This document shows, one piece after another, positions 43,313 through 54,900 of a stretch of 64,000 nt of DNA. The DNA comes from a virus. The translations under genes were made by a program, and so were the position numbers. The stretch covers positions 1 through 64,000 of the IMG/VR virus record IMGVR_UViG_3300021375_000014. One strand, 5' to 3'. Position 1 is the first letter of the stretch; each line of letters opens with the position of its first letter. Below the pieces are notes generated by a model. That model ran no database searches, had not been told where the DNA came from, and saw nothing but the letters and a program-made list of their open reading frames with translations.

Positions 43313-43492
43313 CTACTTATCTTTGTCCATTTTATTATTCATTTGTTCTTCCAAACGTTGCACAGATTGTAATATTTCCCATAGTTTCCAATCCATAGTT
43401 TTTGCTAATTCTAAAATTTCAGCATTAAATTCATTGTTATTTTCTTTGACTTCATCAATTGGTGCATCCAATAGTCTTATTTTCTTAACCAT
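43313..43492 (-). CDS. 59-residue helical protein upstream of radical SAM gene
   Basis: ATG at 43492 with GGAG 7 bases before; TAG immediately precedes the radical SAM ATG. Sequence MVKKIRLLDAPIDEVKENNN leads into a long helix with DWKLWEILQSVQRLEEQ. No cysteines and no core-peptide-like tail. A short coiled-coil helper is likely; a peptide substrate for the adjacent enzyme is possible but unproven. Confidence 0.65.
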   Translation of the reverse strand: MVKKIRLLDAPIDEVKENNNEFNAEILELAKTMDWKLWEILQSVQRLEEQMNNKMDKDK

Positions 43493-43520
43493 AATTATCT
43501 CCTAGGTTATAATTTTATTT

Positions 43521-44477
43521 TTATCTATCCCAACCGGTTGATTTTTCAGTTGCCAGTGGATTTCCTACACGCTTGGGATTTATGTAAACTAATTTAAAAA
43601 AGTTTGACATTTCTGCTGTTGGATCACATAATTCCATTCCTAGCATTTCTGATAATTTATCACCTAATTCTAATGATTTATCATATAACAAGTCTTCATC
43701 GAATTCAGAATTGTCTGACAAAAATTCTGGATATATATCATCATGAAAATAAGATTTGAACCAATCATAATCACTAATACTTTCAGTGATAAAGGTTTCA
43801 TCGAAGTTGACACGATAACATCCCAGACGCGCACCATATATTGCCCATAAACCATTTTCTATATCTGCACCAATATTACACCAGGTAAGTAATCGATGAT
43901 AATTCTTTGGCCAAACTTTAGTTTTAAATTTAGAAGGTTCAATAATTTTGCCTTCATCCAACGACATTTTAACACCTTCACGAAAACCACTACGAAATGC
44001 TTGAAATGGTGATCCACTATTAAATATCATTGAATATGTATTATTCATTTGCTTGTAATCTAAATCCCAACAAAAGTCAAGTTTTTTAGTTTCATTATCT
44101 GCATTCTCATGAGTCCGCATATCTAACACAAGTTGTACAGGCCAGCATTTAATGCCACCATTGCCATATACTAATCCATTTGTTATGTTCTTTGCGCCCC
44201 AGGATATTACACTTTTACTTATATCAATGTTGGTAGGAAAATTCAATACAAGATCAAAGAATTTTTCATCAACGATATTATCACCATCAATAGTTATAAA
44301 TCTATCTGATTTACTTTCACGCGCACAAGCCTTATGTGCATTATCAAATCCTTTTACGCCATCAATACGTTTTGCGTGTGGATACTTCTTCAATAAATCG
44401 ACATAATGCTCTTCTTTGTTAGGTTCATCATAACTAAGATAAAAAATATCTAAGTCTTTAATTGTAATTGTAGTCAT
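43521..44477 (-). CDS. Glycosyltransferase-like protein
   Basis: 318 residues. Begins with the block also found in the 27825 protein: DIFYLSYDEPNKEEHY, YPHAKRIDGVKGFDNAHKAC and ITIDGDNIVD, with DGD as a DxD-type metal motif. The following GLVYGNGGIKCWP is shared as well (VYGYGGVKLFP). Acceptor and donor are unknown. ATGA overlap with the upstream gene. Confidence 0.65.
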   Translation of the reverse strand: MTTITIKDLDIFYLSYDEPNKEEHYVDLLKKYPHAKRIDGVKGFDNAHKACARESKSDRFITIDGDNIVDEKFFDLVLNFPTNIDISKSVISWGAKNITNGLVYGNGGIKCWPVQLVLDMRTHENADNETKKLDFCWDLDYKQMNNTYSMIFNSGSPFQAFRSGFREGVKMSLDEGKIIEPSKFKTKVWPKNYHRLLTWCNIGADIENGLWAIYGARLGCYRVNFDETFITESISDYDWFKSYFHDDIYPEFLSDNSEFDEDLLYDKSLELGDKLSEMLGMELCDPTAEMSNFFKLVYINPKRVGNPLATEKSTGWDR

Positions 44478-45046
44478 AATAATCTTTTATCCTTTATTGA
44501 ATAAGTTTCTAGTATCTCTTCAGTTATATACATACTTATGTCATCGTATTTATGTATGTAGTTAATTGTATATTTTTCACCAGAAATTAACTTTTCATAA
44601 TTTAAATTTACAGCATCAATTATAAAATCAGGCTCGTCTTTTAATGTAATATAGAAATTTTGATTTAACTTAGCAAGCAATGTGGTGTCTACCGATATAT
44701 CTTTTGCTAACTGAAATGAAAATCCTGTGTCAATAATATCAATAATAATTGTCGGATTAAACATTGTTTTCAATTTTTGTATATTATTTTTTATATGTAT
44801 AGGTTTTTTTCTATCTTTTTGAACAATATAATAACTCACTGTATCATTTTTGTAAATGACATGGAAATCATCAATTTTTCGTGTGCCATCTAATAAAATA
44901 CTAATATCAGAAGTTTTAAAGTATGCATATGTATTATTACTATCAGAACACACACGGTTTTCAAATGATTCGATTGTGCCATTATCGTCAAAATAAACTA
45001 TCTTGTAATCATCAGAGTCCTTTATATTTTTTATACACTCGAACAT
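44474..45046 (-). CDS. Hypothetical protein in glycosyltransferase cluster
   Basis: 190 residues, beta-rich, with many Asp/Asn/Tyr residues. No recognised motif, signal or membrane segment. Overlaps the genes on both sides (4 and 16 bases), so it is part of the same translation-coupled set. Confidence 0.6.
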   Translation of the reverse strand: MFECIKNIKDSDDYKIVYFDDNGTIESFENRVCSDSNNTYAYFKTSDISILLDGTRKIDDFHVIYKNDTVSYYIVQKDRKKPIHIKNNIQKLKTMFNPTIIIDIIDTGFSFQLAKDISVDTTLLAKLNQNFYITLKDEPDFIIDAVNLNYEKLISGEKYTINYIHKYDDISMYITEEILETYSIKDKRLL

Positions 45047-45891
45047 AATACTACATCCTCATATTTTTCAATAATTGAATCTGTGAGCCAATCTTTTTCT
45101 ACATAATGAAATGGCATTATTATTTCTTGATTATTAACAACAATTCTCAAATCATCAGTTACATAACTTGGCAATGTTTTATTCCAAGCAGAAGATATAC
45201 TTCTATTTGGTATATTCTGTACGTGACTTTTCATATGTACAAATTTGGGAACAACTGAGTTGATAGTAATAGAACTATTTGATGGGAACAACTTTGCAGC
45301 CAGAGAGAATGCAATATCAGCACTTATCCAATCTTGCCCTTCATCATCCAAGTATGCATTATAGTAATAATCCCAATTTTCCATAATATCTTGAACTAAT
45401 CTAAAGTATTGAAATGATTTTTTAGATTTATTAAAGTAAGTAAAATTACTGTATATGTCAGGAAGTTCACAACTTGTAAATTTTTTACGATAATAATCAC
45501 TTGTTACTGGTTTATCTCTAAATGTTCTGGCATTGGAACATAAGCATACATCCGATGAGGCTAGAATGTCCCACCAATGATCGACTGACGCAGTAAACAA
45601 CTGGTCAGAATCGAGTATAATAGTTTGGTCGAATGGAGACATATGAATATATTTCCATTTATTTTCTATTTTCCATGTCGAAGATGCCGCATTATCTTTC
45701 CAGGGTATATCAATTATGTGGTCAAATATATCGATATGCTTTTGTTCTAATCTATCGCCAGTCTTGTTATCAACACAAAGACAAACTAAATTTTCTTCTT
45801 GTGTTGCTTTTATACTCAGCGCCAACGCATATGACAATCGCAAGTGGTCAACATCTGAATTTTGAGCAATTATAATGTAACCTCTACTCAA
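45031..45891 (-). CDS. Glycosyltransferase-like protein (GT8-like fold)
   Basis: 286 residues. Starts at a TTG overlapping the upstream TGA. GYIIIAQNSDVDHLRLSYALALSIK split over residues 4-28, KYIHMSPFDQTIILDSDQLF with DSD as a DxD motif, and an HYVEKDWL end resemble GT-A retaining transferases of the GT8 type. Paralogue of the 45888 protein. Donor and acceptor unknown. Confidence 0.6.
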   Translation of the reverse strand: MSRGYIIIAQNSDVDHLRLSYALALSIKATQEENLVCLCVDNKTGDRLEQKHIDIFDHIIDIPWKDNAASSTWKIENKWKYIHMSPFDQTIILDSDQLFTASVDHWWDILASSDVCLCSNARTFRDKPVTSDYYRKKFTSCELPDIYSNFTYFNKSKKSFQYFRLVQDIMENWDYYYNAYLDDEGQDWISADIAFSLAAKLFPSNSSITINSVVPKFVHMKSHVQNIPNRSISSAWNKTLPSYVTDDLRIVVNNQEIIMPFHYVEKDWLTDSIIEKYEDVVLCSSV

Positions 45892-46748
45892 TTTGCCATA
45901 CCATATTCAAAGAAACTGTCTATATTTTTCATAATGCTTCCCTTGTTCATTATGTGCAAATCAGTATTCTGAATCCTAACCATATTGCCACTTTTTTTAT
46001 TCATCTTAGTAAGCATTAAAATATTAGTCGGACTATCAATTCTAAAGATTCTATCTGTATCAAAACTATTCATCAAGCAATTTATAGGCAATTTAGGAAC
46101 AATATCATTCATACCATTTGTAATAATATGAAGTGCAATTGAAAACGTATGGTCATTACGATATAATTTTATATCACAGGAATACTTTTTATAATACCAC
46201 TTCCAATTATTTTTTATGATATCAACCATACTAAATAACATTGAAGTAAATTCACTCTTTCTAAAATAAAGTAACGTTGCCCAATACATGTCAATGCTGG
46301 TGTTAGATATTTTAATAACGCTATCTAAATTATTGTTAGAAATATCAGAATAGTTTTTAGTAATCATGAAATCGTTTTTACTTCCCCATACACCATCCAA
46401 TACATCAGACATTATAAAATAATCACAATCAATTACTAGAGTTTCATCATACGGTGATAAGTTATAAACATTTCCTCTATTAGTATTAATAAATTTCGCA
46501 TTTACTGAATCACTATAAGTATCATGATATTTACGAGTAGTGGCATCAGTGGGAACTGGTACTATGATGGTTCTATCAAAATACATATTAACTAATTCTT
46601 CATTGCCAGATAATGATTCTTTATCTGTAACTAAACATATTTCATGAAATCCAGACAAGTTTCTTCTTGCATAGCCTGCACTTGCACATGCTATCATAAC
46701 ATAATCTATATACTTATTATTATGGGAAAATATTATTATACCATTCAT
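45888..46748 (-). CDS. Glycosyltransferase-like protein (paralogue)
   Basis: 286 residues, the same length as its neighbour at 45031. IIIFSHNNKYIDYVMIACASAG at the start and NLSPYDETLVIDCDYFIM (DCD as DxD) parallel that protein, so this is a tandem duplication that has diverged. The metal motif is retained. ATG overlaps the upstream TAA. Confidence 0.58.
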   Translation of the reverse strand: MNGIIIFSHNNKYIDYVMIACASAGYARRNLSGFHEICLVTDKESLSGNEELVNMYFDRTIIVPVPTDATTRKYHDTYSDSVNAKFINTNRGNVYNLSPYDETLVIDCDYFIMSDVLDGVWGSKNDFMITKNYSDISNNNLDSVIKISNTSIDMYWATLLYFRKSEFTSMLFSMVDIIKNNWKWYYKKYSCDIKLYRNDHTFSIALHIITNGMNDIVPKLPINCLMNSFDTDRIFRIDSPTNILMLTKMNKKSGNMVRIQNTDLHIMNKGSIMKNIDSFFEYGMAN

Positions 46749-47092
46749 TATATTTCTAATGCTATTTCAATTTTTGATGAACTACGCAACTGTTCATACT
46801 GCATATAAAAATCATTCACAACTTCAAAATATTTACAAGAGACAGTTTCTAATAGTTCGACAATATCATTTATTCTAATAGGCAAATTATTTCTATCTAG
46901 AATGACAATGGTTTTCTTATTATTTTGTACAGCATAATTCAAGAATCCAATAAATTCTTGAGTTATATCAAACGATCCACCATTTTCATGATGTATTAGA
47001 GCAGTTGAAACTTTATCTTGCATAATCTTTTTATTAAGATTAAATGTACACAATGTGTTTCTATAGGATAAAATATCTTGTAAATCTTCCAT
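46748..47092 (-). CDS. First gene of the second radical SAM operon, unknown
   Basis: 114 residues from the ATG at 47092. A longer frame reaches 47155, but its extra start lies inside the promoter, so it is rejected. Middle segment KKTIVILDRNNLPIRINDIVELL is a strand-helix unit. No family recognised. Its promoter is the only sigma70-type one seen for the operon. Confidence 0.6.
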   Translation of the reverse strand: MEDLQDILSYRNTLCTFNLNKKIMQDKVSTALIHHENGGSFDITQEFIGFLNYAVQNNKKTIVILDRNNLPIRINDIVELLETVSCKYFEVVNDFYMQYEQLRSSSKIEIALEI

Positions 47093-47123
47093 TATAATAA
47101 TTCCACTAATATTAATCTCTTCT

Positions 47124-47152
47124 ACTATATCATAGCAAGACCAATATGTCAA
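47124..47152 (-). promoter_or_regulatory. Sigma70-like promoter of the second radical SAM operon
   Basis: On the minus strand: TTGACA (47152-47147), a 17-base spacer, TATAGT (47129-47124), 31 bases before the ATG at 47092. Thirteen or more overlapping genes follow without a visible terminator. Confidence 0.75.
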
Positions 47153-47172
47153 CATAAATTATTAATAATTTA

Positions 47173-48216
47173 TTAATCTGATATTTCTGAAATATCAGAT
47201 ATTATATTATAAATTGGCATTTCAGTGATAACGCCAAGACTACTACTATCAGAATCATCAGCACGTTTCTGTGATAATTTAATTGATAAATCTCCAATAA
47301 CATAATCTCCATTTGTAGTTCCAATTGGATCTGTTGGCAATACACCATCACCACAGTAATAACCGCCATAGCTAAGTTCGGTTGAAGTGTCACAATTTGT
47401 CATTGTTACATTAATTTCTATATTAGCATCGCCAGAAAGTTTAGCGTAAACAGTTACTGAATTTCCATTAAAACTTGGATTTTCTAACGCAGAATACACA
47501 CGATTATAAATCTGTTGCCAGTCTGCAGTTAGACTTGTAAATCCAGGTCCAGACGTGCCAATTCCAGTTGATGAAACGGTTTGGGAATGTCCAATAATTA
47601 TAACACCGATTGAATCAAATAGATTACTCCATGCGATACTAGGAATATATAATGGAGCACTATCTATTAATAAGTCGGCAGTAATTCTAATATCGCCGCC
47701 AGCATTAAAGTGCCACCGTCTTGCATCTTCACTTGCAAATTTAGTATTAAATATTATATTCTTACCTATATTCGAAGTTTTCCATAACTCATCTGGATCA
47801 TTTGTTTCTAAATTATCAACATATGTTTGCTGCACACTAGAAACATTGTTTTGAACTGACATTTTTCCTAAATTAGAAGTTAATTTATTTGTTCTAATAG
47901 ATTCTATATCTGTACGAATCGTATCGATATGATATATTATATCATCTAAAGAATCAAAATCGCCTTCGAATATATTACTAAGCGTAGTGAGTGTTGTTCC
48001 TTGATGCGATGCAGAAAAAGTCATTGCATAAAAAAGTTCCATCCAGTTCTTTTTAAGTAATCTCTGCCCTTTATTAACATGATTAACAAAAAGTTGGTCT
48101 TGTCCATATCCAGAATCACCTGCGCCTATACCAACAATTTCATTTATATCGTTTGCTAATAAATTAAAATCATCAGATGTGAATTGACTACTTATGGGAT
48201 AACTTTGCGGGGACAT
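47173..48216 (-). CDS. Virion (tail) structural protein
   Basis: 347 residues. The N-terminal 75 residues are helical; the rest is beta-rich with Ser/Thr/Gly/Asn repeats typical of tail-associated proteins. The segment HFNAGGDIRITADL is a common fold marker of phage tail and fibre proteins. Follows the next structural gene by 10 bases in a three-gene or larger unit behind the late-type promoter. Exact role unknown. Confidence 0.65.
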   Translation of the reverse strand: MSPQSYPISSQFTSDDFNLLANDINEIVGIGAGDSGYGQDQLFVNHVNKGQRLLKKNWMELFYAMTFSASHQGTTLTTLSNIFEGDFDSLDDIIYHIDTIRTDIESIRTNKLTSNLGKMSVQNNVSSVQQTYVDNLETNDPDELWKTSNIGKNIIFNTKFASEDARRWHFNAGGDIRITADLLIDSAPLYIPSIAWSNLFDSIGVIIIGHSQTVSSTGIGTSGPGFTSLTADWQQIYNRVYSALENPSFNGNSVTVYAKLSGDANIEINVTMTNCDTSTELSYGGYYCGDGVLPTDPIGTTNGDYVIGDLSIKLSQKRADDSDSSSLGVITEMPIYNIISDISEISD

Positions 48217-48226
48217 TCACCACTCC

Positions 48227-48901
48227 TTAATTTACTTGAATCGTTATGGTATAGTCAATAATAATTGTTCTATTTGCTGACAACAATACCGGATGGAATG
48301 TGACATGAGTCAACATTGTTGTTTTTGATTCATCCATGTCGCCATTAGTAGTTACTCCAGCCATTAGTCCTATTTCATCAATTGTAAACGCATTCACACT
48401 TAGTGTATCTGGCGAACTATCTGTTTCTGGTAAATTTAAACTGGGATCAACTATTTTAACTGCATCTTCATATGCGGTGTGGTTAACTTCAACAGAACAT
48501 ACAATCTTAGCAGTATTTGCGGGAACGGATTCATTACTATCCATCTCCTCACCTGCATAATAAACTGTATTAACTGTCTCCTGTTCATACACCTTTGCAT
48601 AAAGCGTTGAATTACTTGCAGTTATGGGAAGTTGATCATAATTTCCAAAAACTCTAGGTGCACGATATTCTAATGTAGTGGTAGAGTTACTACCACCATT
48701 GCCGAAAGCCATCCAATTAACTATGGGAGGCGCGCCAGCAGAGTTAACGCTTGTAGGTTTACCTGCTAGTGCGGATGCAAGAACATAAGCCATATTACCT
48801 GGATGTATCGCATTCTTTTTTTCCAAGAGTACCTTTCCAGTATCTTTATCATATATTTTAACTTTACCAACTATCTGGGATGTCACTTCATCATTAAACA
48901 T
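48227..48901 (-). CDS. Virion (tail/baseplate-associated) structural protein
   Basis: 224 residues. Begins with VKIYDKDTGKVLLEKKNAIHPGN split over 14-36, then ALAGKPTSVN and VNWMAFGNGG, and ends with paired beta strands (TIIIDYTITIQVN). The AIHPGNMA opening and GNGG loop are seen in tail proteins of T4-like marine phages. First gene after a late-type promoter 34 bases upstream. Confidence 0.68.
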   Translation of the reverse strand: MFNDEVTSQIVGKVKIYDKDTGKVLLEKKNAIHPGNMAYVLASALAGKPTSVNSAGAPPIVNWMAFGNGGSNSTTTLEYRAPRVFGNYDQLPITASNSTLYAKVYEQETVNTVYYAGEEMDSNESVPANTAKIVCSVEVNHTAYEDAVKIVDPSLNLPETDSSPDTLSVNAFTIDEIGLMAGVTTNGDMDESKTTMLTHVTFHPVLLSANRTIIIDYTITIQVN

Positions 48902-48935
48902 TTCGGTCTCTCTTCTTTGTTATATCAGAACTTAA

Positions 48936-48947
48936 AGTATTTATCAT
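48936..48947 (-). promoter_or_regulatory. T4-type late promoter (ATGATAAATACT)
   Basis: Minus-strand ATGATAAATACT, 34 bases before the tail gene ATG. The identical 12-mer stands 31 bases before gp25. Both precede virion genes, as expected of a T4-like late promoter. Confidence 0.6.
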
Positions 48948-48963
48948 TTTAGTTATATACATA

Positions 48964-51900
48964 TTATATTATGTGCTTATCTACTTGTTCTGCCATAAAC
49001 TGTATTGTTTCGATGTTTGATACTATATGTACAGTATCACCAACTTGAATATCTAGGCATGTGCCGTTAAATAATCCACGTTCATTAATTTGTAATACGC
49101 TTCCATCTTTTTTATTATAGTGCATAAACTCTAATTTATTTTCGGCATTTTCAACTATTATTAGATAAACAGTGTTTGCAATTGCGTGTTTAAACTTTGT
49201 TTCATCTGCAATCTCGATATTTCTATAACCGTGGTCATTTGTTACTGCTACTACTGTATCGGTATCAATACTATGCATAAAGTGTCCACGTCCAAGTCTA
49301 TCATACACTATAAATGAACGCTTGTCAATTACTGCAGTACCAATACCGCCCACAATACTTGAATCATATTCATCCACTCTTACAATTGCAGACTCTAAAA
49401 TTCTACTATCTACTAGTCCAGTATCTATACCACCTTTCGTCGCAGTAACTTCGTATGGATGACGTAATAATGCACCTTGCTCGTAGCTACCATCTGCTAT
49501 ATTTGGATGGTCATCATCTGGTGCAATACCACCATCATATGTATTATAATCGTACCTACTATAATCGCCACCCAAATCAATTTTTAAATTCATATGATGT
49601 GAACTATCTACATCAGCATTAACAGTTTCACTTAGCGGATAAATTCTGTCAGTGTTTCTAAGTTTAACATGATATGGTTTTGCTTCCAATACATACTCAA
49701 TTGTATCATCAAATGTATCGTTCTGATATATTGCATATTGTCTTAATGGTTTGTTCATTAAGATTAAGTCAATATAACTCGTTTTGAACAACCACTCAGG
49801 ATGTTCTCTTTCAGTATACATGTATGATAACATATCAAAAAATAAATCTTTAATAACTTTATTTTCTGAATAAGAATAAAGCATATTAATAAATTCGTGC
49901 ACTTGTACATTAATAACATTAGTGTAATATTGTGAAATAGTATTAGCATTTCCTGTCTGACCAGGTATTGCAATATTATTAAAATCTATATTAAGCGCAC
50001 CGTTAATCTTGTTAACCATAGTGATTTCTTCAGGTGAACCATAACCAAAGTAAACTTCTTCATACTCAGGATTTACTACACCAAAAGAACGTATACCAGA
50101 ATTAAACATACTAATCATATCAATATCTCGGGTATTACTCAGATATTCAAATTGAGTTATTTCTTTGTAATCTGGATGTTTATACCAATCAATTGAATTG
50201 AAAATGTAGTGGTTTAATTTAATGTAATCTTTGTAAAATGGATATTCGGTTTCTATTAACACAGTGCCTAACATCGTGTTTACAACTGTTGAAAAATTAT
50301 TTCTAGCATTTGTCAGGTTTTTATACCAAGAGTTGGAGATTGCGCCGACTTGATAAACTCTGACAACATCACCTACTATAACATTGAATGTGTTATTAAT
50401 TCTTAATTCGGTGCCATTTAAGTTAAAGTTTGTAAGTTCTAAGAACTCATTATTAACTGAAATTGCAAGATTTTCGGGCGACAAGTCAAGCAAGAAATCA
50501 ATTGAAAGTAATGCGCCATCATTGTCTAAATTTGGGTAATCGATTATAATTTGTTTTAAATTTTCAATTTTAGAATCTGCAATACTATTTTTAAAATCTT
50601 CTAAATATTTGGACATTATAGGCTTTGTAGATTCTCTTGATAATAGTTCCCAGTCATCGTGCCTGCCTTGATTATTAGATGCAATGCTATATTCAGTTGT
50701 CACTGTTATTGTACTATTTAATGACCGAGAGTTATAATTTAAGATTATAGTATTATTATCAATTGGTATAAATTTATGTTTAATTTGTCCAGTCTCAATA
50801 ATCATTTTAATTTCATCAGTACTATATTCTTTTTCGTATCTAGGCAATGTACCAATTGAAGTCCAATAATAATATGTTGTTACTTCTTTATTCTTAACTG
50901 GATCCCATTCTTTTTCTTGATTGAACCAAGTAATACCAACAGGAAGTACATTGTTCTTAACCCATTGCTTGATCTCTACTACCGAACCGTCAACAATTTT
51001 ACCCCAGTTACGCATTGCATACTCAACCGAGATATTGCCATTGGCATCACCATAATCATTGTATCTATAAAAACGTGTGCTAGTAGTATCCCACCAAATT
51101 TCACCTAAATGTTCTTCTAACCACAAATCGTTACTTAGATATTCATCATACTTAGCAGGATCATTCCAATCTACATAATCAATATCTTTCATGACTTTGC
51201 CAGGTAATTTTAAGTTTAGCGGATCATACAATGTATGAATTATATGTTCTTCTCCATCTGTTACGATAACTCTGTTAACATTGCTAACATCTACTTCATT
51301 TGCTTTTCTATTAACAATTTCAATATTACCAATCGCGGTTCTATTCAGTACTGCCCAATCGTTTAGACCGGGATATGAGTCTGCCCATATTTTACTAGCA
51401 GTATTTAATCCTAAATCATTATAGAATTCATCAAATGTCGCACCATTATATCCTGGAGTAAATCTAACTGATTTCCATCTCATAACTTTAAAGTTTGCAT
51501 TACTGGTAACACTGGTATATTCTGTGTAAAACCCTATCTTGTCTAACAAATTTTGAGAAGTGCCAGCAAAAGATAATTGTAATGCCGGACTTGTTATAAT
51601 GAAACGTCCATCAGATGATATACTTGCTGTTAACGTAGATGATTGTTGATTAATTATATCTCTAAATGTAAGAAGTGATGAATTTGCTAGACCCGAAGTT
51701 AAATATTCCCCTTCGGATATTCCTAAATCATCTAGTGGATTACCAGTTACATCAGAAATAATTACCTTAAATTCATCACCTGATATCAATAATCGATCAA
51801 CAAATGCTATACTAGCAACTAAATTAGTTTCAAGTGATAGTATAGAATTTATATCATCTACAATATTATCCAACATGTTAGAAGTTATCGTATTAGAAGT

Positions 51901-54900
51901 GAATCCTAGACGCACCATTGATCCATTATTCAAAGGATCAGATACCACCAACGTAGAACCTATAGAAATAATTTTTAATTTACCAGTTTCAACTGTTGCA
52001 TTAACATCTGGTATACTCAAGTCATTTATTTGCTGTGCAATACTTGCGGCAGTAGGCGGCAATTCGGATTGATATGTAGTACTAGGAAAACCAAACAAAC
52101 TAAATTCGTTTCCACCTAGTGTCATAGTAGGCAACAATGTGGATATAACCAATTTATCAACATTAATGTTAGCAGTAACATCATCCTGTAAATTTATCTG
52201 TTCTGCCAAATTACCTAATTTAGTTTCTGTATATGGCGTTGCAGTAATTAAACCTAACTCGATTGCTGCTTGTCCTTGAATTGTCACCGAAGGTGCAGAC
52301 GAAGTTAAAACTAATACGTTTCCAATATCTTGTGCACTCACATCTGCAGATGCTATATTAATAGTATCTACTATATCAGTTAATGTTATAGTAGTACCAC
52401 TGTAAACAAATGCTATTGTTTGTCCGTTAATTTGAATAGATTTAGTTTCATCAAAAGTTGGTGACACAACTGTACCCGTTACTGTAATATCCTGTATTAC
52501 ATAACTTGATGATGCAGCACTGCCTACCTGTACAGACAATTCAGAACCTGAACTTATGTTATCTTCTGTAGTAAGTGTTGATGTTGCTTCAATCGTACCA
52601 TTATCTGTTGCTTCCACAACAAGGGCAACATCATTAATAGTAATGCTATCGCCGTCATTTGAGGTGACGTTATTAGTTGCGTGGATGCTGTTTCCAGAAA
52701 ATGTTATTAATGTGTTTGTATTTTTTATAATATCATTTTGATCATAAACAATTATAGATATCTGCTCTCCCGATGTTACGATTGGATTAGATGTAGCATC
52801 TGCACCGCCAATTGTTATATCAGTAGTAGAAATCGTATCTTCTATATATGTATAACTATTACCATCAATAACTAAAACTTCACCTTCAATAATCTGTACA
52901 TTTGAATTCAGACTGATTGCTTCAACGCCAGCATTTTCACTGGTAGGTACAAATATACTATTCTGGGAACTTGCGTCGATTTCAACTGTAACCGGTTCAA
53001 AATCAGTATCAAATACCAGATATTTGTAAACAGTTATACCGTCGAATGATTCAGTGCCATCGTCTACAATGTTATAATATCCGTTTAATTCTGGATCAAT
53101 TTCTTCATTAATTATTCGCAAATAAACTGTTTCTGTAGTATCAATAGACGAAGTGACAACAATGTATAATTGAGAATCCTCTGTTTCACCGATATAAGAT
53201 ATTTCAGATACTTCACTGAGTTTTCTTACATCCCAATCTCTAAGATTATCGAATTGTATCCAAGCCAAATCACCTTCATAATAATTTTCACTTACCGTTG
53301 TTTCTAATATTGTTGAGTTTCTAACAATATAATTCACATCTTTGCTATCTACGTATCCTGTCGTTTTTATAGGTGTAGTTCTTCTAGTTGTTTTGTATTC
53401 AAATAAATTTTGATTATCATATGTAATAGAGAACGGATCACGGTATATCAACGCAGTATTAATATTTTTACTAACCGATGCATTTCTATTTAAGTTTCCA
53501 TACTCGCCTAATTTAAATGCCCATACGTCATTTGAACTTACCTCACTGAAATTAGAATTGGTATTAACAATTTTATTTAAACTACCAGGCGTTCCTTTAT
53601 CACTGATAAAACCTTTATAAAATTCTAATTGAGATTCGCGTTCCATTAAATGATTTGACAGATATGCTCGTGGCGTAAATCCTATATGACTTGCTTTAAT
53701 GAGATTAACGTTTGATAAACTTTGGTCTACAATCGTGTCTCTGTGGAACTTGGTATCCGCTACCATGGTCTCAAAATTTGGTATTAATGTGTTTTGATAA
53801 ACTATATAACCGTCAGTACTTAGTGTTCCATCCCAGTCGCTAGTTCTGTTACAATCAATAATCATGCGCAAGTTTCTATTGTGTGAGATTGGATCATATA
53901 TTATATCTCCATAGTTGTCAACACGATCAACAACGTAGGCGTGTTCAACATCAACAATATCAATTTTCATTCCATAAACTGGAATTGTCGATTCCCACAT
54001 TATAGCATCGCCATCGGAATAGAATGTTATTGCTGTATTAGATATTTGTCTACCAGCACTATCAAGTACTCTATAGAAATTCTTATTTGTTTCACGCTGT
54101 ACACTTGCAACACCGTATGGTGCAGAGAAACGACCAGACAATAATATTGGAGTTAGAGTAATAAATTCACCTACATCATGATTTTCTGCACTCCAATCTA
54201 GAAATTTAACTAATAAGTTTTCAAAATCTACATTTTCGCCCAACTCATTTGTATCTGTGAAACTCCAACCCACCGCATTTAAATAATCTTGATACCCAAT
54301 CAACAGTTGTGCAATTTCATCAAGTGAGTAAAGTACATCGCCATAATTGTGGGTACGAATTTGATCTGGTAATGTTTCCTTGTATCCGGTTGCAGTCACT
54401 TGATTGACTCTGGGCCATGATACCAACCGTTTCCAATAATCATCCAGGTCATCATTAAACGCTGCAGAACCGGTGTGATCCGAGAGAGAAATATAAGGTA
54501 CCCCATCATAAACAGTGTAAGAATCTAGCGTGTAAAATGAACCTGCTTGCCAATCATTAATGATTGCTTCATCTCCTAGTGTGCTCCACGATTTGGCCGG
54601 TGATGTGGTATCCCAGTTCATACTATAAAATTGTGGATTAAATTCATCATATCCATTAATTCTATATCCGTAATTTTTGACTTGTGGTTGAGATATCAAT
54701 GTCCACGCATTGTAATCAAAATTAATCACAGTAGATAATTCTTTATCTGTTGGTTGAACTATTTTTCTTTTATAATATCTATTATCAGAAGAATTATAAA
54801 CAACATCACCCTGACGATAAGATTGTATATCTGATAAACTATATATCGGATATGATACATCTAGCGATACTTTTTCTATTACAATAGCACTAAAACTCTC

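Noticed and set aside
47093-47155. Longer start for the 46748 gene
   Set aside because: The added codons are the -35/-10 promoter; the ATG at 47092 has proper spacing.
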